Below are positions 51,872 through 59,901 of a stretch of DNA of 64,000 nucleotides, in pieces (the first letter of the stretch is position 1; each line of letters opens with the position of its first letter). The translations under genes were made by a program, and so were the position numbers. The stretch is from Anaerolineales bacterium (lineage in GTDB: Bacteria > Chloroflexota > Anaerolineae > JAAEKA01). The notes under the pieces are model-generated. The model ran no database searches. It saw only the letters and a program-made list of their open reading frames with translations, and was not told where the DNA came from. Where the stretch lies: positions 1-64,000 of the forward strand of contig JACKBI010000007.1 in NCBI GenBank assembly GCA_020634615.1, given 5' to 3'.

Positions 51872-52840
51872 ATGTCCCGCACAGATGAATTACGCCTGAT
51901 GACGAAAGTCGCCCGTCTGTACTACGTCGATCGTCTGCGCCAGACGGAAATCGCCGAACAGTTGGACATCTCGCAGGCGACGATCTCTCGTTTGCTTAAA
52001 CGCGCGCAGGACGAACAGATCGTTCGCTTCAACATCAACGCGCCGATCGGTATCTATGCCGACCTCGAGAGCCAGTTGGAGTCGGTCTACGGCCTCAAGG
52101 AAGCTATCGTGGTCGAAAGCCTGCCCAACGAAAAGCAGATCATACGCGACCTCGGTTCGGCAGCCGCCTACTATCTGAACACGACGTTGAAGTCCAACGA
52201 GGCGATCGGAATCTCCTCCTGGAGCGAGACTTTGCTGGCAACCGTCAATGCCATGGCGCCGATAACCAGGCCTAACGGCGCGCAGGTGATCCAGATTCTG
52301 GGTGGAGTGGGCGACCCGACGGCCGAGAGCAATGCAGTTCACATCGTCAGCCGGCTGGCGATGCTGGTGCAGGGACAATCGATCCTGCTGCCAGTCCCAG
52401 CCGTCGTTGGCGCGCACGATACGCGCCAGTTGTACCTTCAAGACCCGTTTGTCTGCGACACTATCGACCGTTTTGACAGCATCACGCTGGCGCTGGTGGG
52501 AATCGGCAGCATCGAGCCCTCTGATCTGTTGGCATCCAGCGGCAACGTCTTTGCTGCGCAGGAACTGGAGTCGCTGCGCAGGTTGGGTGCGGTCGGGGAC
52601 GTCTGTCTGCGCTTTTTCGACGCCGATGGCGCGCCCGTTCAAACGCCCCTCAACGATCGGGTCATCGGCATGGAACTCGACCAGTTGCGCCAGGTCAAGC
52701 GTTCGGTGGGGATTGCCGGCGGCGAGCGCAAGCTGGCTGCCATCCGTGGGGCAGCGCGCGGTGGCTACATCAACGTCCTCATCACCGATGCGCTGACCGC
52801 CCAGGCGTTGGTAGAATTGGAAGCCAACGCGCCGGTCTGA
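51872..52840 (+). CDS. SorC/DeoR-type sugar-responsive regulator
   Basis: A 322-aa regulator. The N-terminal helix-turn-helix is VARLYYVDRLRQTEIAEQLD followed by ISQATISRLLKRAQDEQIV. A sugar-binding domain (about 60-320) follows with VQIIQILGGVGDPTAESNAV-like strands and an effector-site block (VGIGSIEPSDLLASSGNVFA, AGGERKLAAIRGAARGGYIN). It would bind a phosphorylated sugar and control the two divergent operons. ATG 51872 is set by GGAGTG upstream. It is well placed to read the mirrored sites at 43264-43483. Confidence 0.88.
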   Translation: MSRTDELRLMTKVARLYYVDRLRQTEIAEQLDISQATISRLLKRAQDEQIVRFNINAPIGIYADLESQLESVYGLKEAIVVESLPNEKQIIRDLGSAAAYYLNTTLKSNEAIGISSWSETLLATVNAMAPITRPNGAQVIQILGGVGDPTAESNAVHIVSRLAMLVQGQSILLPVPAVVGAHDTRQLYLQDPFVCDTIDRFDSITLALVGIGSIEPSDLLASSGNVFAAQELESLRRLGAVGDVCLRFFDADGAPVQTPLNDRVIGMELDQLRQVKRSVGIAGGERKLAAIRGAARGGYINVLITDALTAQALVELEANAPV

Positions 52841-52889
52841 TCTGTGCTGCCGGCGGCATCAACGACACTCGCTGGATCGCAAGGAAGTG

Positions 52890-52988
52890 GCGCTTGAGCG
52901 TTCAGAAGTCGAGCCAACCGGCCTCAAGTAGCGCCAGGACGTCGGCAAAGTCTGCATCCCTGCCCCGCTCGATCTTGCTCAGTGCAAC
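52890..52988 (-). pseudogene. 99-bp relic copy of the DUF6036-type gene
   Basis: This segment matches 38497-38595 with a handful of differences over equal length (shared stretches include GTAGCGCCAGGACGTCGGCA and GCATCCCTGCCCCGCTCGAT), then similarity stops at both ends. It is a fragment of the nucleotidyltransferase gene, here without its start, active site or neighbours. Confidence 0.8.
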
Positions 52989-53031
52989 ATTTCTTCCACC
53001 CCATCTGCGCTGTGTGGACTAGCGGTTGGTA

Positions 53032-53964
53032 TTAGTCTGTCTCAACACCCGTCGGTGGACCATCCAGCATCAGCAGTTCCTCGCCTGCCAGGTCGAAGTA
53101 GGTTGTCCCGGCGTTGTTGCCATTATCCATCTCACGCATTTGATCGTCGGGATCAACCGTCGAACGCAGCGCATAGGTCCCATCAGGCAGGCCGGTGATG
53201 TCGACGATCTGGCCGGGGGTGTTGTACTCATAGGTGTCGATCCACCCGGGCGAGATTCCCTGAATGATCTGATCGCACACCGTGTACGTCGGCTCAGGGT
53301 GGGCGTCGGGCCGGTCGCTGCGCGTTTCGTCCATCAGGCAGTAGCTGACCTTGTCGGTCACGGCCACAACCTCGTCGAGCTCGCCGTCCGCTGTCAAAGA
53401 CCAGACTTCGTAGAGCGCGAAGTTCTCCACATGCCAGTGGTCGTGGGTGACGTGAAACTCGAACACGCCGGCCGGATGCTCGTCGTACGTGCCATCGACG
53501 TTGTAGACGTGTTGGGTGACCCTGGTGGTGGCTGTGCTGCGGTCCGACTCACCCAGCACCTTGAGCACGCCAGGCCCGGCGTTCAGGATCGAGTTGGAGA
53601 AACGGATCACGTGGTTGCCCTCGGGCCAGACCTGCACGAACATGTCGTACGGCGGTAGAGTTTGCAGGTCGGGCAGGAGCAGCGACGGATCGACCGTGGC
53701 CGTCGGTGTCGGGGCCGGCGTGGGCGTGTCAGTGGGCAGCGCGGTGGGTGTCTCACTGGGTGTGGGGCTGGACGCCATCGTGGCAATGGATACGGGCGCG
53801 GGAGGGTCGGCGACGGACGCGGGCGTGGTCGGAGGCGGGACGGTTGCCGCCGCGGTCGTTGCAGCCGGAGTCGCAGTAGCCGGTGGATCGTCCGTGCTTC
53901 CGGCCGAACACCCGGCCGCGACAACACACAAAATCAGGGAGAAGAACAGAACAAGATGAGGCAT
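53032..53964 (-). CDS. Lysyl oxidase-like extracellular lipoprotein
   Basis: A 310-aa lipoprotein: lipobox CVVAAGCSA (Cys 19), a Pro/Thr-rich linker (residues 22-92), then a lysyl-oxidase-like domain. It has the copper-binding triad H174-D-H176-W-H178 in HVTHDHWHVENFALYEVWSL, then KVSYCLMDETR, GISPGWIDTYEYNTPGQIVD and ITGLPDGTYALRSTVDP, all hallmark blocks of PF01186. The family oxidises peptidyl lysine or related amines with copper and a quinone cofactor. Bacterial homologues are sparse. It would sit outside the membrane. Confidence 0.78.
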   Translation of the reverse strand: MPHLVLFFSLILCVVAAGCSAGSTDDPPATATPAATTAAATVPPPTTPASVADPPAPVSIATMASSPTPSETPTALPTDTPTPAPTPTATVDPSLLLPDLQTLPPYDMFVQVWPEGNHVIRFSNSILNAGPGVLKVLGESDRSTATTRVTQHVYNVDGTYDEHPAGVFEFHVTHDHWHVENFALYEVWSLTADGELDEVVAVTDKVSYCLMDETRSDRPDAHPEPTYTVCDQIIQGISPGWIDTYEYNTPGQIVDITGLPDGTYALRSTVDPDDQMREMDNGNNAGTTYFDLAGEELLMLDGPPTGVETD

Positions 53965-54061
53965 TCGAGTATAGTCCGTTTCTGCTGACGGTCGATGGGG
54001 CAGGCAAAGGCAAGCCTACCACACCATCCCGGCATTGACCGTAACGCGCTCCACAAACCAC

Positions 54062-54085
54062 CTGTTCCTGGCGTGACAGGAACAG
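54062..54085. promoter_or_regulatory. Inverted repeat in the lipoprotein/VOC intergenic gap
   Basis: CTGTTCCTG (54062-54070) and CAGGAACAG (54077-54085), spacer GCGTGA. It could be an operator or the end of a transcript. Confidence 0.35.
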
Positions 54086-54180
54086 CCTGGCAGCGCGGCT
54101 GATCAAGCGAGGCGGAAATGAGGCAGTGTAATGTAGCGCACATGTAGCAAACGGGAATCCAACTCACAGCCAGTGGCAGG

Positions 54181-54208
54181 CATATGTTCTACAATCGTAG
54201 AACATATG
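54181..54208. promoter_or_regulatory. 28-bp operator-like palindrome before the VOC gene
   Basis: CATATGTTCTAC (54181-54192), AATC, GTAGAACATATG (54197-54208): a perfect 12-bp two-fold repeat centred 68 bases before ATG 54263. It contains TACAAT, a possible -10. The symmetry and size suit a dimeric repressor such as a TetR- or PadR-type protein. Confidence 0.6.
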
Positions 54209-54262
54209 TGCGCCGTTGCGGCGATCAATCCCCATGTATTGACAGAGCAAGGAGCAGTTCAG

Positions 54263-55039
54263 ATGACAACCTATTCAGCACCCAAACCGGCCGGCACACC
54301 GACCTGGATCGATCTGGCGACGCCGGACCTGGACGCGGCGCGCGCCTTCTACAAGGCCGTGTTCGGCTGGGACTACAACATCGGCGGCCCTGAGTTCGGT
54401 GGCTACACGACGGCGCTGCTGGGCCAGCGCAACGCAGCCGGGATCGGCGGCAACACGTCGTCCGACGGCACGGTATTTCCGACAGCCTGGAGCGTGTACT
54501 TCGCGTCCCATGACATCGAAGCAGATGTCGCGCGCGCCGTCGAACTTGGAGCGCAACCGATGTTTCCGGCCATGGCAGTAGGCGAGTTCGGCCACATGGC
54601 GGGGCTGATCGATCCAGGCGGCGCCATGTTCTACTTCTGGCAGGCCGGCCAGCACATCGGCGCGGAGGTGATCGACGAGCCTGGTTCGGCGACCTGGTTC
54701 GAGCTGTTTGCGTCAAACGCCAAGCAGTCGCGTGACTTCTACGCCGCGCTGCTGGGCGCCACCGTCGAACCGATGCCCGGCGAGATGGAGTACTACGTGC
54801 TCAAGCACGGCGACGCCATGCTGGGCGGCATTGGCCAGATCGATCCTTCATGGGGTGACTTCAAGCCGCAGTGGATCGTCTACTTCGCCGTGGCCGACGC
54901 CGACGAAGCCGTTGCAGCGATCGTCAAGAACGGAGGCAAGGCGCTCAGCGGCGTGGACGACACGCCCTATGGCCGCATGGCTGCCGTAGCCGATCCCACG
55001 GGCGCCTACTTCAAGATCCTCCAGTTGCCGACGCGGTAG
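54263..55039 (+). CDS. Double-domain VOC (glyoxalase-fold) protein
   Basis: A 258-aa protein with two VOC units. The first has TWIDLATPDLDAARAFYKAV and FGWDYNIGG, the second TWFELFASNAKQSRDFYAAL and LGATVEPMPGE. The domain ends are GAMFYFWQAGQHIGAEVIDE and GAYFKILQLP. VOC proteins bind metals or small ligands (glyoxalase, dioxygenase, antibiotic-binding). The fused two-unit form is close to the SCO/27-kDa antigen group (Cfp30B-like). ATG 54263 has AAGGAGC upstream and not the further upstream ATGs. Confidence 0.82.
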   Translation: MTTYSAPKPAGTPTWIDLATPDLDAARAFYKAVFGWDYNIGGPEFGGYTTALLGQRNAAGIGGNTSSDGTVFPTAWSVYFASHDIEADVARAVELGAQPMFPAMAVGEFGHMAGLIDPGGAMFYFWQAGQHIGAEVIDEPGSATWFELFASNAKQSRDFYAALLGATVEPMPGEMEYYVLKHGDAMLGGIGQIDPSWGDFKPQWIVYFAVADADEAVAAIVKNGGKALSGVDDTPYGRMAAVADPTGAYFKILQLPTR

Positions 55040-55125
55040 TGGTATAGCGGGGAACCGGTTAAAGTAGAAACGGCGATGGGCGCTCCATAGCACCCATCGC
55101 CGTTTCTGTTTACGCAAAACGCTCG

Positions 55126-56361
55126 TTATCCGCAGCCACCGCCGCTCTTGTCACGTTTGACCTGCAGCTTGACCTTGGGGGTGTAGTCCAGTTCCCACTC
55201 GTGCGGCAGCGGATCGGCGGCTTGGTAGCGGTCGCCCAGCGCGGCGGGGAAGCTGAAGCACAGCGAATCGTCGCCGGCCGGGGAGGACACCTGCACGATG
55301 TCGCCTTCATCTTTGCCGAAGGTGGCGATCCACTGATTGATGCCGCCTTCCAGGACGTAGGCATTGGGAATGCTTTCGGCGCTGAGCACCTTCCATGCCT
55401 CGGTGGCCGCCACTTCGTCGTTGCTGGCTAACACGAAGACGGTGTTAAGCGCCTGCTGCGCGTGCAGTTCCGGGATAATATCCTCGATCTGGGCCAGTGG
55501 CGTGTTTTTCGCGCCGCTGATGTGGAACTGGTTGAACTCCGCCTCAGGTCGCACATCCAGCACAACCACCTTCAGGGTGTCGTTGGCGATGCTGTCCAGC
55601 AGCTCGCCGGGGTTGATCTGCACCTCGCGATTGGCCAGCGCCGCGTCCTTCGTCGAGGCGATGCGGTCGTACTTCTCGGCGGTTGTTGGCGTACCGATGA
55701 CGATGATGCTGACCGCGAAGGTGACCAGTCCGACAGCCGCGTAGCGTCGCCAGCTTGGTTCCTTTTGGAGGTCACGCTTGCCGTAGATGCGTTCGAGCTG
55801 CTCGGCCGCCCAGAACATGAACAGCGCGATCAGCACGATGCCCACGACGACCGCGCCCACCGGCAGGTTGAGCCAGTCGGGAATCGTCAGGCGGCCCATG
55901 TAGCCGGCGGTGTTCCACCACTGGTCGAAGTATTGCTCGGTTTCGCCGAAGGCGAAGATGCCGATCAGGACACCCAGCACGAAGAACAGGCCGTCAATCT
56001 TGCGCGTTGCCATGGCCACCAGCGACGTCCCGGGGCAGAAGCCGCCGATGATGAAGCCGACGCCCATGATCAGCCCGCCCAGGATGCCTGATCCCAGATA
56101 GGTCGGGTTGACCCAGACCAGGCTGAAATCGAGAATGCCGAGGCCGACGGCGATGAAGATCAGCACCATCGCGGTGACGATCGCGCCGAACATCACTTTG
56201 AGCACGGTCATGTCTTTGAGGTAGAACTGGGCCGCCAGCTTCTTCGAGTTGCCGAAGCCGGCGCTTTCCAGGACGAAGCCAAAAGCAACGCCGATCAGAC
56301 CAAAGATCAAAAACATCACCGGCTTGCTGACAAGCGTTTCAAGCGGTAGGGGAAATGGCAT
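55126..56361 (-). CDS. YeeE/YedE-type sulfur transporter half with rhodanese-like domain
   Basis: A 411-aa membrane protein. The N-terminal half has about six helices; GFIIGGFCPGTSLVAMATRK holds C109, the conserved cysteine motif (GGxCPGTS) of thiosulfate/sulfur-handling YeeE/YedE proteins. Residues about 250-345 form a rhodanese-like domain (VVVLDVRPEAEFNQFHISGA), but the active-site loop reads VFVLASNDEVAATEAW with no cysteine. The tail ends SGGGCG. It is predicted to move or present a sulfur species. It follows the smaller YeeE half by 9 bases. Confidence 0.82.
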   Translation of the reverse strand: MPFPLPLETLVSKPVMFLIFGLIGVAFGFVLESAGFGNSKKLAAQFYLKDMTVLKVMFGAIVTAMVLIFIAVGLGILDFSLVWVNPTYLGSGILGGLIMGVGFIIGGFCPGTSLVAMATRKIDGLFFVLGVLIGIFAFGETEQYFDQWWNTAGYMGRLTIPDWLNLPVGAVVVGIVLIALFMFWAAEQLERIYGKRDLQKEPSWRRYAAVGLVTFAVSIIVIGTPTTAEKYDRIASTKDAALANREVQINPGELLDSIANDTLKVVVLDVRPEAEFNQFHISGAKNTPLAQIEDIIPELHAQQALNTVFVLASNDEVAATEAWKVLSAESIPNAYVLEGGINQWIATFGKDEGDIVQVSSPAGDDSLCFSFPAALGDRYQAADPLPHEWELDYTPKVKLQVKRDKSGGGCG

Positions 56362-56370
56362 GATCGTCTC

Positions 56371-56937
56371 CTAGTTCCACAGTCTGCGCACGAAGTAGGC
56401 CATCGCGTAGCCGCCGGCGAAGACGGCGAACATGAAGGCCCACGAGCCGACCGACAATACTGCGCCGCCGGAGAGCGCCTGGCCGGATGTGCAGCCGCGC
56501 GCCATGCGTGCGCCGTAGCCCATGATCGCGCCGCCCAGCAGCGCAGTTGCCCAGCGAGTATGCTTGCTGATGTGCGGGCCGCGGTTGGTCTCGACCTGTA
56601 GCCGGCCGCTGAACCATCCTGAGATGAAACCGCCGACAATGGTGCCCACGACCAGCGGGACGACCCAGTCATCCAGCGGGTTCAATGCGCCGCCGGCCAT
56701 CTTGAGCAGGTAGGGGATGCGGTCCACGTGCTCCGGCGCGAAGATGTCCTGCACGAAGACGACGATGCGGTTCAGCCCGCCCGATGCGCCCAGCCCGTTG
56801 CCGGTGATAAAGAACGCCAGGAACAGGACGATGCCCAGCAATAACCCGCCCAGGTAGGGGTGAATGTACGGCCGCGTCGGGCGGTTGAAGACGCGGTCAC
56901 GCCAGGTCTTGCGTGGTTGGTCGAGAGTTGTGGTCAT
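56371..56937 (-). CDS. YeeE/YedE-type sulfur transporter, small half
   Basis: A 188-aa membrane protein with about four helices and the conserved YGARMARGCTSGQALSGGAV (GCTSG motif), the second cysteine half of the YeeE fold. The first part (YIHPYLGGLLLGIVLFLAFF) is the N-terminal helix. In single-chain YeeE both halves are fused; here they are separate genes, as in PmpA/PmpB pairs. The order is small half then rhodanese fusion. Confidence 0.82.
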   Translation of the reverse strand: MTTTLDQPRKTWRDRVFNRPTRPYIHPYLGGLLLGIVLFLAFFITGNGLGASGGLNRIVVFVQDIFAPEHVDRIPYLLKMAGGALNPLDDWVVPLVVGTIVGGFISGWFSGRLQVETNRGPHISKHTRWATALLGGAIMGYGARMARGCTSGQALSGGAVLSVGSWAFMFAVFAGGYAMAYFVRRLWN

Positions 56938-56950
56938 ACGCTATCTCCTT

Positions 56951-56973
56951 GCCAGGGAATCAATTTCCCTGGC
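56951..56973. terminator. Hairpin between the cytochrome and YeeE genes
   Basis: GCCAGGGAA (56951-56959) and TTCCCTGGC (56965-56973). A second stem AGGCCC/GGGCCT with a T-rich end lies near 57019-57035. The YeeE pair may therefore be partly insulated from the cytochrome genes. Confidence 0.4.
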
Positions 56974-57060
56974 TGAAGTTACGAAGCGGCCTCAGCCGCT
57001 GAGGGATCAGTTGTTCCGAGGCCCTGACGGGCCTTTGTCTTTTCAGCCGGTGAATTACAT

Positions 57061-59817
57061 TCACTGGGTTGTATGTTCTTCATGCACCGGCACGTTTTCC
57101 CAGCCGGTTATCATGGCCCGGATATCGCCCTCCACCGACTCGCCGGTGGTGGTCAGGTAGACGTGGGCGACGACGAAAGTCGCCAGCAGCCAGGCGATCA
57201 GTGTGTGGAACGGCGCCAGGTAGGGCAGGCCGCCCATCATGGCAGCAATACCGGGCCACTGTTGCACACCCCACATCAACGCGCCGGTGATAATCTGGAA
57301 CGGCAGCAGGACGTTCAGCAAGCCAAAGTAGCTGATCTGCTGCAATGGGTTGAGCTTCTGGCGATAGGTCTTGCTGAAGGGGTGTTGTCCGTCGTTGAAG
57401 ATGCCGCTCAAGTAGAACTTCGCTTGCACAATTGCCTGGTCGAAGAAGCCCCGCGGCCGCGGCAGGAACTGGTGGATTTGTCCGCTGGTCAGGTGCCAGA
57501 ACAGCGCCAATGCGGCGTTGGCAATCAGCACCACCGCCAGCGCGTTGTGCAGCGTCACCATGTGGCGGAACGAGAACATGCCGAACATGGCTGGCCGGTG
57601 GATCACCATCCCGGTCAGCAGCAACAGGATGATAGTGATGGTCTGCAGCCAGTGCCAGAACCGTTCGTATTTATCGTACATGTAGACCGGCTGGGTCGCA
57701 ACCGGTTCCTTCGGATTGCGCCGGGCTGCCAACACACGCATGGTCGCGTGAACCGCAATGATCAGCAGCGTGGTCAGGAAAACCAGCGCGCCCAGCCAAT
57801 CGATCAGGGTAACGCGGTTGTTGCCGAAGATGTAGATATCGTCGGCCTGCGGATCGGGCTGGTAGGTCAGTTTGCCAGCGTTCATGTCCAGCACACCGGT
57901 GGCTGCCACGTTGACATCCGCCACGAACTGCGGCAGCACGCCGCCCGGCACGCTCCCGGCCAGCACGATGGGCGCGACCAGGCTCGACTTGTCGGTGTGA
58001 CAGGTCTGGCAGTCGCTGATCGCTTCCTTGCCGCGCACCACATCGTGGTTGATGCTGTAGGGCTGCACCTGGCCGTAGATGCGTGGGTTACCCAGCCCCA
58101 GCGCCGCAAGCTGCTCTGTCACGGCCTGCTTGCTGGCGTCGCCGTCGATCGTCAGCTCGTCTTCGGCCAGCACGCCGTCGCCGTTGCTGTCGAAGGCTGC
58201 GATGATCTCCGGCCGGTAGGCGCCGTTCTGCAGATAGGCTGTTTCCAGGTCGATCTGGCGCACGGGGCGAGTGTTGCCATTGGCGTCGTCGTAGATCCAG
58301 AACCAGGAGGTGATCAGGTTATAGGGCGCCAGCATCGACTGGCCGTCAACGTTGGTGCGCTGCATCAGCACCGGCTTGAAGCCGGTTACCAGATCTGTGA
58401 CGGTGCTGTCGCCGTCGATGCCCCGGCAAACCGTGACCGGCGAGCCGTCCTGCTTGATCACCGTCCAGTCGCTGGACTGGATTGCCGGCGCGTGCAGTTC
58501 CGGCACGTGACACGTTTCGCAGGCGACCTCCTGCATGTGCCGTTCGGTGTAGGGCAGCCAGTCCTGATGCGTCGGGACGGCGTCGTGGCACGATTCGCAG
58601 CGGCGCATGGTGGCTTTGCTCTCCGGCGCCACGTCGAACTGTGCGCTCTGGCCGCGTGCCAGCGTGTGGTCGGGCCGCTCGATATATTCGCCGATCTCCA
58701 GCCGCCGCGGGTCGTAAAGCAGATTGGGCAGCTTGTCGTCCTGGCGCTCCTGATAGTGGATCGGGTTGTTGAGCGAGTAGTGGCAGTCGGTGCATTTCAG
58801 GCCGCGCTCAGCGTGGATGTCCCAGGCGTAGGTCAGCTTGCCTTTGTCGGCCAGGTTGAGACCCGATTCGCTGATCTTCTGGCCGGAAATCACCTGCCCG
58901 GTGGTGGCAGTCTGCGGATTGTCCAGATCGCAGGCTTCCAGCGTCAGCGGCGTCGCTCCGTCGTGCACCACCCCGTGACACTGGGCGCAGTTTTCGTTGG
59001 TGGGATCCTGGATACGCACGAATTCAGGCTTGAGTTCACCGGTCGCGTCGAAGGCATCAGCGTTCCACGCCCAGCCTTGATCTGTTGAATCTACGATGCC
59101 CGTACCCAGCAATGTTGCCGTAACCGCGTCGCCGAACTGGCCGGCTTGCAGCCGTTCGATGCGCGCCGCGTTGTTGGGCTCAACTGTGTGGCACAGCAGG
59201 CAGTTCATCTCCATGACGCCCGATTGCGACCAGTCCCACGGACTGGACTGTCCTGTGACCGGATCGAGGATGCTGGCCTCCGGGCCGCTCAACGTGCTGC
59301 TGAGCAGCGGTTGACCTTCGCGTGAGGTCATGGCCGGCCCGCCGCCGACGATGCGTGAGCCCACCGCCTCCAGCCATCCGGCAGTCGAAAGGTCAAGCCG
59401 TTCGTCGCCTGCCGGCGTCAGATAGCGGTAGGTCAATGGGTCGAACTGGCCGAACAGACCGGTGGATGTGTCCCAGGGCGTACCCGTCGCTGCCTGGCCG
59501 GCTTCGGTTATTCCGCTCAGACCCAGGTCGGCGTGGAAAGCGTGCGATGCGATGAAGGCGGTATCGTGGCAGGTGCCGCAGGTTTTGTCCAGTGATAGGG
59601 CCGCGTTGCTGGTCAGGACGTTTTCTCCGTCTGAGTCGAGCAATGCGAAGGTTGGGTGGACAGGGGACGTTTGTTCGACAGGCGCGGCACTGCGGGCGGC
59701 GATAGCGCTCTCAACCGACCAGACGCCCATACTAACGAAAGCCAGCAGCGTGATTGAGAGAAGCAGCCGCGCCCGGATTGACATGTTAGCCAGCCGAGAC
59801 TTTGTGAATTGGTTCAT
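57061..59817 (-). CDS. Heptaheme cytochrome c fused to membrane cytochrome b
   Basis: A 918-aa fusion. A signal anchor (residues 15-32) leads to an exported domain with seven CxxCH heme sites: C80-H84, C206-H210, C277-H281, C342-H346, C407-H411, C433-H437, C603-H607. Residues 543-554 (DSNGDGVLAEDE) match an EF-hand calcium loop. The C-terminal third (about 670-910) is a cytochrome b561/formate-dehydrogenase-gamma-like membrane domain: ERFWHWLQTITIILLLLTGM, VTLHNALAVVLIANAALALF and LAPFHTLIAWLLATFVVAHV, with paired His for b hemes. It would pass electrons between the quinone pool and extracytoplasmic multiheme partners. It is encoded directly after the octaheme gene. Confidence 0.85.
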   Translation of the reverse strand: MNQFTKSRLANMSIRARLLLSITLLAFVSMGVWSVESAIAARSAAPVEQTSPVHPTFALLDSDGENVLTSNAALSLDKTCGTCHDTAFIASHAFHADLGLSGITEAGQAATGTPWDTSTGLFGQFDPLTYRYLTPAGDERLDLSTAGWLEAVGSRIVGGGPAMTSREGQPLLSSTLSGPEASILDPVTGQSSPWDWSQSGVMEMNCLLCHTVEPNNAARIERLQAGQFGDAVTATLLGTGIVDSTDQGWAWNADAFDATGELKPEFVRIQDPTNENCAQCHGVVHDGATPLTLEACDLDNPQTATTGQVISGQKISESGLNLADKGKLTYAWDIHAERGLKCTDCHYSLNNPIHYQERQDDKLPNLLYDPRRLEIGEYIERPDHTLARGQSAQFDVAPESKATMRRCESCHDAVPTHQDWLPYTERHMQEVACETCHVPELHAPAIQSSDWTVIKQDGSPVTVCRGIDGDSTVTDLVTGFKPVLMQRTNVDGQSMLAPYNLITSWFWIYDDANGNTRPVRQIDLETAYLQNGAYRPEIIAAFDSNGDGVLAEDELTIDGDASKQAVTEQLAALGLGNPRIYGQVQPYSINHDVVRGKEAISDCQTCHTDKSSLVAPIVLAGSVPGGVLPQFVADVNVAATGVLDMNAGKLTYQPDPQADDIYIFGNNRVTLIDWLGALVFLTTLLIIAVHATMRVLAARRNPKEPVATQPVYMYDKYERFWHWLQTITIILLLLTGMVIHRPAMFGMFSFRHMVTLHNALAVVLIANAALALFWHLTSGQIHQFLPRPRGFFDQAIVQAKFYLSGIFNDGQHPFSKTYRQKLNPLQQISYFGLLNVLLPFQIITGALMWGVQQWPGIAAMMGGLPYLAPFHTLIAWLLATFVVAHVYLTTTGESVEGDIRAMITGWENVPVHEEHTTQ

Positions 59818-59853
59818 GGTTTGAATCTCGTAGCGTCTGATTGCTGCCCAGGC

Positions 59854-59868
59854 AGGACTATCAGTCCT
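59854..59868. repeat. Short palindrome AGGACT-N3-AGTCCT, copy 1
   Basis: AGGACTATCAGTCCT lies in the gap before the octaheme gene end. The close copy AGGACTGTCAGTCCT (59920-59934) lies inside its 3' coding end. Confidence 0.6.
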
Positions 59869-59901
59869 GGTCGTGCATCAGACATGCACCTGAAGCGTCA
59901 G

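Noticed and set aside
57073..59088. 671-codon open frame antisense to the multiheme cytochrome gene
   Set aside because: The other strand has seven CxxCH sites and a membrane cytochrome domain; this frame has low-complexity composition and no motif.
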